DNA of 64,000 nucleotides from Erpobdella octoculata (taxonomy: Eukaryota > Annelida > Clitellata > Hirudinida > Erpobdellidae), in NCBI GenBank assembly GCA_963978895.1, contig OZ022239.1, positions 18,615,707-18,679,706 on the forward strand. The letters run 5' to 3'. This document shows positions 60,201 through 64,000 of this stretch, in pieces. Made by a program: the position numbers and the translations under genes. The notes under the pieces are model-generated. The model saw only the letters and a program-made list of their open reading frames with translations, ran no database searches and was not told the origin of the DNA. The first letter of the stretch is position 1. Each line of letters begins with the position of its first letter.

Positions 60201-62827
60201 AATACATAGGAATTTCCAATATGTAACAATACACATTTTAAACTATGCTTAAAAACTGCCTATAAAAATATGCCAATCTTCTGATTTGTATTCTTCAATT
60301 GCAAATGTATTAAGAAGCCCGCTGACATCTCTGGAATAAATCAGCTCTTCTTCCTTGGTTAAAAAAAGGAACTCTTCATGCCAACTTCAATAAAAGGTTA
60401 TATGGACATCATTCTTCAGAGATTCTTCTCCTTTAGTCAGGAAGCCAAAACTTTTGCAACAATTTTTGGAAGGTACAAGTCACTAACGAGATCATTCAGC
60501 TCTGCCTAGAAAAATAAAATAGTAGAGGCATTGGCTTGAACTGAAAAGTCTTGATCTTTAGTCTCATCTTTGGCGTATGAAGGTAAACTTATCTGAGACA
60601 TGACACTGAAGCTAGGAACAGGAAGCTCTTTACTGTGTCAAACCAATCTTATAGCATTTCTTTACTGCTTTCAATTTTGAAGCAGCTACTTAAAATGATA
60701 TGAAATGAGAGATAATTCTTAGTGGCATAAATCTATCATTGAATTTCAAAGCCGGCAAAATATGTACTTCCTCATATGTGCAAACATTTCACAAAACATC
60801 CCAAAGTAGCCATTTTAAATATTTCCAAACAATATTCACACCGTTAACCTTCCAATCTACAATTGAATGCTTAAACACTAAACCACCAGTGCCCATGAAA
60901 GGAGCTTGTCAAATATTTTTACAAAAAAGACCCTCGATTTTATTATTAATTTAACTTGTAAAATTGATGAATGTATAATAACTTCAATAACCTGGCAAGT
61001 TTTCAGATCACAACAACTTCCACTTGAACACTGAGCATGTAACAGAAACTTGCAGGTTGAAGCATTGCAACACAAGCTTGTGCAGTCCTGTTATTGAATT
61101 TCAAATCATTTGAAATAATCATTTCAGTTAGATCTGCAAAACAGGTTTTGTAACTGAATATAAAATTGAAAACCTCAGGAAGTCCACAATCACACTGTTC
61201 TCCCTTGTCAACAAATCCATCACCACAAACAGGGTCATTCCCATATAATTTAGAAGGAATATTATGCAAACAGTGATGCATTCCTTGATGAAGAGCATCA
61301 GACAACTCCTCTTTAGAAGATTCAGACCATTTTGTAGGACTTGATCCTCTGCAAAAAGTTAGAAAGACAACATCAAAGTTGTGTTGCACTATAGCAGCTA
61401 AAAAACATTTTCAGAAATCAAATTATGGAAGTAAACTAAAAATTTTAGCTTGAACTTGATAAGAATCTTTAAAAAAATTTCACTAACACCATTTTAGTCT
61501 AAATAAATGTTTGCTAATGTCATAAAAATATTTGACAATCGAGTCAGCAGAAAATGCAAAAATGTTTCAAGCCAAATTTAAAAGAATTAAACATAACTAG
61601 CCCACTAGAGGGAGACATAATGCATTTCTCATCAGGACACCTACTGGCTTCTGTATCGTGAGTCATCCCAAAATTGTGTCCTATTTCATGGGCCATTGTT
61701 GTGGCAATTCGACCAACTAAATGGCTGTGATCCTTGAAAAAAATCAACATTGAATTCTAACTTACAAATAAAATTAAAAAGTAAGCACAACTAATAACCA
61801 AATTAATTCCACCAGAATACTGCCAGGAACAAATGGTCATTATAGAAGCCTTTCCAACAATTCCTTCACCAAAACTCCGACCTCTGCCAATAAATATTGC
61901 ATTCTTAAAATTATTAACAAAAATAAATAAATAAAACTTGATGAAAAAAAATGTAATATGAATAAAACGCATCTTACGAGATCATTTGCGCATTATCATT
62001 TGGAAAGGTTGGATTGATGTACTGTCTCCTATATTCAAGAAAGTTGTTCATAGTCTTATCTGAGCTGTTGGCCATTTCAATGCGATCAACATCAGACCAA
62101 ACTTCAACCCCAACGAGGGCAACATAAATATTCAAAGACCTGTACAACTTTATATACGTGCAAAAACATAAAGTCAGACTGAAAAATACGAGAGACTTCA
62201 GCATAACGTAAATTAAAAAATGATTATAGTTCTGGGTAAGGTCCCAGAAAAAATAAAAAAAATTTCTTTACAATAATATAATAACTTCCTCTTCTCAATG
62301 AAAACATTATAAATAGAAGCATTCAATTAATGTGCTGAGTGAGCTGAACTTTTATAAATAGAGATTACCAAAGAAGTTTTCTGTTCTCTTATAAAGCATG
62401 GAACTATTTGATGGAACATATACTAAGCTCTGATTTAGACCAAATATCTGCTTATAGGTTGGATGGTAAAAATAGTATTTCATGGTACTCTTGTTAAAAT
62501 GAATCAGGTAGCTGCTAAATACTCACCGAACTGACAATGTTCACAATAGACTTTGTTCGCTGAATGACTGTGTCAACGTCTCTTCCTTGACTTACAAACT
62601 ATAATTTATAACAAAATGTAAAAACTTAATTTTTGCAGAATTAAAGAAACAACTTAATCTAATTCAAATTTTTATTTTCAAAAATTTACTAAAAACATTA
62701 TAAAAATATTAAGACATTTGAATATAGATGAAATAACCTGAGAATGATCATTAACAATATACAATTCAACGATTAAAGTTTGATTATTAGCATCATAAGG
62801 CCATTCTAGTCCTCTTTTTCTTCTGCC
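51257..62827 (-). CDS. ADAM metalloprotease-disintegrin (ADAM12/19/33 type), fourteen exons, N-terminus outside window
   Basis: ADAMs are membrane-anchored zinc proteases that shed ectodomains. Minus-strand exons: 62827-62738, 62598-62527, 62147-61978, 61883-61799, 61732-about 61600, 61348-61174, 61087-60992, 58856-58725, 58415-58231, 57191-56987, 54461-54384, 53147-53057, 52004-51875, 51767-51257. Domain order: furin site RRKR in the first visible exon; reprolysin catalytic domain with complete zinc site HEIGHNFGMTHD; disintegrin domain (CGDGFVDKGEQCDCG, then CDLIEYCDG); cysteine-rich domain; EGF-like domain (CNSLGQCHCDNGWSAPYC); one transmembrane helix (about 52000-51930); and a 170-residue cytoplasmic tail with many proline-rich SH3-ligand stretches. 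Signal peptide and prodomain are not in the window. The donor after exon 5 could not be assigned in the right phase. Closest by eye to ADAM19 (meltrin-beta). Confidence 0.88.
52020..53040. other. ADAM intron between EGF and transmembrane exons, mostly unassigned
   Basis: AT-rich. Around 52645-52690 GTCATTCGGGAGAAGCAGGG resembles the left ends of the MITE-like elements at 16627 and 26933, without a partner end that I can identify. Confidence 0.4.
53860..54115 (-). pseudogene. hAT (zf-MYM/Ac type) transposase C-terminal remnant
   Basis: Minus-strand reading gives ALQHCQYSIYPQINTLLK and, after a frameshift, LPLSSATAEKSFSTMSRPKS and YLRTTMG, the dimerisation motif (S.ATAE.SFS.M...K.YLR.TM) of zf-MYM/Ac-type hAT transposases. 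An in-frame stop follows. Both ends of the element are unclear; G-runs at 53686 and 54290 may mark them. Confidence 0.65.
54840..56215 (+). mobile_element. 5'-truncated non-LTR retrotransposon with intact RT motifs and one frameshift
   Basis: Reading frame 54910-55446: LLDVIYLDFKKAFDSVSHLK, SGVPQGSVLGPTLFLLFIND, KLFADDVKIY (catalytic FADD intact). Near 55370-55390 the frame shifts and continues in 55380-56030 with VRPILEYGSQVWNPHC, FTRFIPSVSGLSYKDRLQFL and WNSLPADVV, ending TAG at 56028. A 3' UTR and (AATA)n tail end near 56215. CR1/Jockey group. It is antisense to the ADAM gene in an intron. One shift in about 1.1 kb suggests fairly recent insertion. Confidence 0.88.
57495..58118. mobile_element. 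hAT-type MITE with AATCGG arrays, perfect 8-bp duplication CTTGTAGA
   Basis: Termini TAAGGCTGGGCCCGAT and (reverse complement) TAAGGCTGTTCCGATAT, flanked by CTTGTAGA at 57487-57494 and 58119-58126. Subterminal repeats of AATCGGTGCCGAT/GGTATCGGC. 624 bp, no transposase. In an ADAM intron. Confidence 0.92.
58448..58645. repeat. minisatellite, ~29-bp unit
   Basis: About seven copies of a unit like AATGTTCTATGAAATAAATA plus ACAACAA, in the ADAM intron directly upstream (gene sense) of the exon at 58415-58231. Confidence 0.9.
59064..59135 (+). repeat. 5S rRNA-derived fragment (SINE3-like)
   Basis: CGCGTCTCGTCCGATCAACG, AAGTTAGGCAACGTCGAGCT and CGGTTAGTACTTCGATGGGT match the internal part of eukaryotic 5S rRNA (CTCGTCYGATC...GAAGTTAAGC...GGTTAGTACTTGGATGGG). 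The 5' third and the 3' end are missing, so it is not a working 5S gene. The ACTTCGATGGGTGACATTAA tail recurs at 59275. Confidence 0.8.
59275..59345 (+). repeat. second copy of the 5S-derived tail
   Basis: TACTTCGATGGGTGACATTA and AATACATTAAACCGTTTTCA repeat the text at 59115-59160, giving a tandem pair about 145 bp apart. Confidence 0.75.
59398..59706. mobile_element. fold-back element, ~310 bp
   Basis: Left arm (ATAAAGTATAAAAAATATTT, AAAACAATGATCCTAT, AAGTTTACTTATTAAC) is repeated in reverse complement on the right. The centre is near 59555 (CTTTATATTATCTATAACC). No coding sequence. Confidence 0.8.
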
Positions 62828-62854
62828 CTGAAAGTAATAAATTAAACATGAATA

Positions 62855-63175
62855 TTACGAAAAAAGATACTTTTTTCAAAAAACACGCTTTTATTTATGT
62901 GTGGAAAGTGCACTAAAAAGTATAGAATAATTTTTTTTCCTTTCCTTCTATATGTCATCAAATAATCTTTGACTAAAAATAAAAGCGTGGGAGCTCATCC
63001 TATCCATTTCCATCATAATCCATGGATTATGATGAGCATCCCACGCTTTTATTTTTAGTCAAAGATTATTTAATGACATATAGAAACAAAGGAAACAAAT
63101 TATTTTATACTTTTTAGTGCACTTTCCACACATAAATAATATCGTGTTTTTTGAAAAAAGTATCTTTTTTCGTAA
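62855..63175. mobile_element. fold-back MITE (Tc1/mariner-like), complete
   Basis: Near-perfect inverted arms of about 155 bp: TTACGAAAAAAGATACTTTT at both ends, bordered by TA on each side. The axis is in TCATAATCCATGGATTATGA. 321 bp. It lies 27 bp upstream (gene sense) of the ADAM exon that carries the furin site. Truncated relative at 13991-14188. Confidence 0.88.
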
Positions 63176-64000
63176 TATTATTTTATAATTTTTGGTCTTG
63201 TATTAAGGTTGTGTTTGCGAATTTACGTAAAAAGTAAAAAGTCTTCGTTCAAATCTTCTTGTTTACTAAATTTGTTTGGGTCCGTCTAATTATAAAGATA
63301 AACCACACTATCATGCAGCTTTCATGGCTATTAATGTAGGTTGACTCCGCCCACGTCACCTGCGCCAGTTGAGCGTTTTTCAGTGAGTGTGTGGTGTATG
63401 TGCGTTTATATGTGCATATGTATAGTTATATAAGTATGTATAAGTATAAGGTGCATGCTACGTTAGCAATGATAGAGAGATCGTTAGCAATGATAGAGAG
63501 ATCGCCGCTATGTAGGCCTGAATCCACATGCAACATTAGCAATGATAGAGAGAACGCGCTATGTAGGCCTGAATTCACAGCCTGCTTATTGATTGCATTG
63601 GCGTATTATAGTTTAAATAAATATTTTTATGATATGAAAATATTGCATTGTCATCGAGAATACATGTGTTTTGAAATTTTCAAGTCAATTGGACGTGTAG
63701 AGTGGTAGAAAAATCAATTTAAAAAACCTGAAAATACAACATACGACATACAGTGTGAGGTAAATAAAAGCGTGTAAAATTAGTTTAAATACTTCCACGA
63801 GATAATTAATCCCACCATTCTGACTGAATTACCAACAGTGAGGAAATATTACACCATCGGCAAGAAGAAAGCAACACTAATGAACGAAAATAGAAAACTC
63901 CGGAAAAGATGCGATAGAAGAACTTGAAGAGATTAACCCGTTTAGGTCCAAAACTTTATTAATTAGATTTCTATTATTTTTTTTTGTTATTTCTAAGTTA
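63176..64000. other. right-edge region, ADAM intron or flank
   Basis: No further ADAM exon recognised. Short tandem units GTTAGCAATGATAGAGAGA (three copies, 63463-63555) and CGCTATGTAGGCCTGAAT (two copies) are present. Confidence 0.5.

Overview
The window looks like nuclear DNA of an invertebrate animal. It is AT-rich, its protein-coding genes are split by spliceosomal GT-AG introns, and it is packed with microsatellites, non-LTR retrotransposon pieces and DNA transposons. The five host genes all belong to animal families (IQGAP, monoglyceride lipase, DcpS, katanin p60, a meltrin-type ADAM). The phylum cannot be fixed from sequence inspection alone.

The five genes alternate in strand. (1) An IQGAP scaffold gene runs leftward; its first ten coding exons lie at 15377 down to 1525 and it continues past the left edge. 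(2) A monoglyceride lipase gene runs rightward in eight exons, 17592-23445, complete at 295 aa. (3) A scavenger mRNA-decapping enzyme gene (DcpS) runs leftward in five exons, 32554-25483, complete at 307 aa. (4) A katanin p60 AAA ATPase gene runs rightward in ten exons, 33804-44927, complete at 481 aa. (5) An ADAM metalloprotease gene of the ADAM12/19/33 type runs leftward, with fourteen exons at 62827-51257; its signal peptide and most of the prodomain lie beyond the right edge. IQGAP/lipase and DcpS/katanin are head to head, with shared upstream regions of about 2.2 kb and 1.25 kb. Lipase/DcpS and katanin/ADAM are tail to tail. The genes have unrelated functions, so the layout is positional only. 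The splice phases add up exactly in IQGAP, lipase, DcpS and katanin, which supports the exon models. One ADAM junction could not be resolved.

Introns and spacers hold most of the mobile DNA. There are at least six hAT-type elements with terminal inverted repeats, and for five of them a perfect or near-perfect 8-bp target duplication can be read directly. Several have subterminal arrays of a short CpG-containing motif (TACTCG, ACCGGTAT, TATCG, AATCGG). Other elements are a DDE transposon carrying a C48 (Ulp1-like) protease and a PHD-like finger, long fold-back elements, a Mutator-like MITE with a 9-bp duplication and telomere-like DNA, a pogo/Tigger-like MITE, tRNA- and 5S-derived SINE-like sequence, and a recurring short element whose ends resemble ACTAGCGGGGTACCCGG. 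Non-LTR retrotransposon remains occur at 3-197, 10135-11190, 41020-41335, 46200-50230 (with another element nested inside it) and 54840-56215. All the retrotransposon coding regions seen are truncated or broken.

The most unusual single item is the C48-protease/PHD transposon in DcpS intron 1 (29871-32289). The next most interesting are the hAT families with hexamer-array ends and the 882-bp fold-back element with an internal satellite in katanin intron 1.
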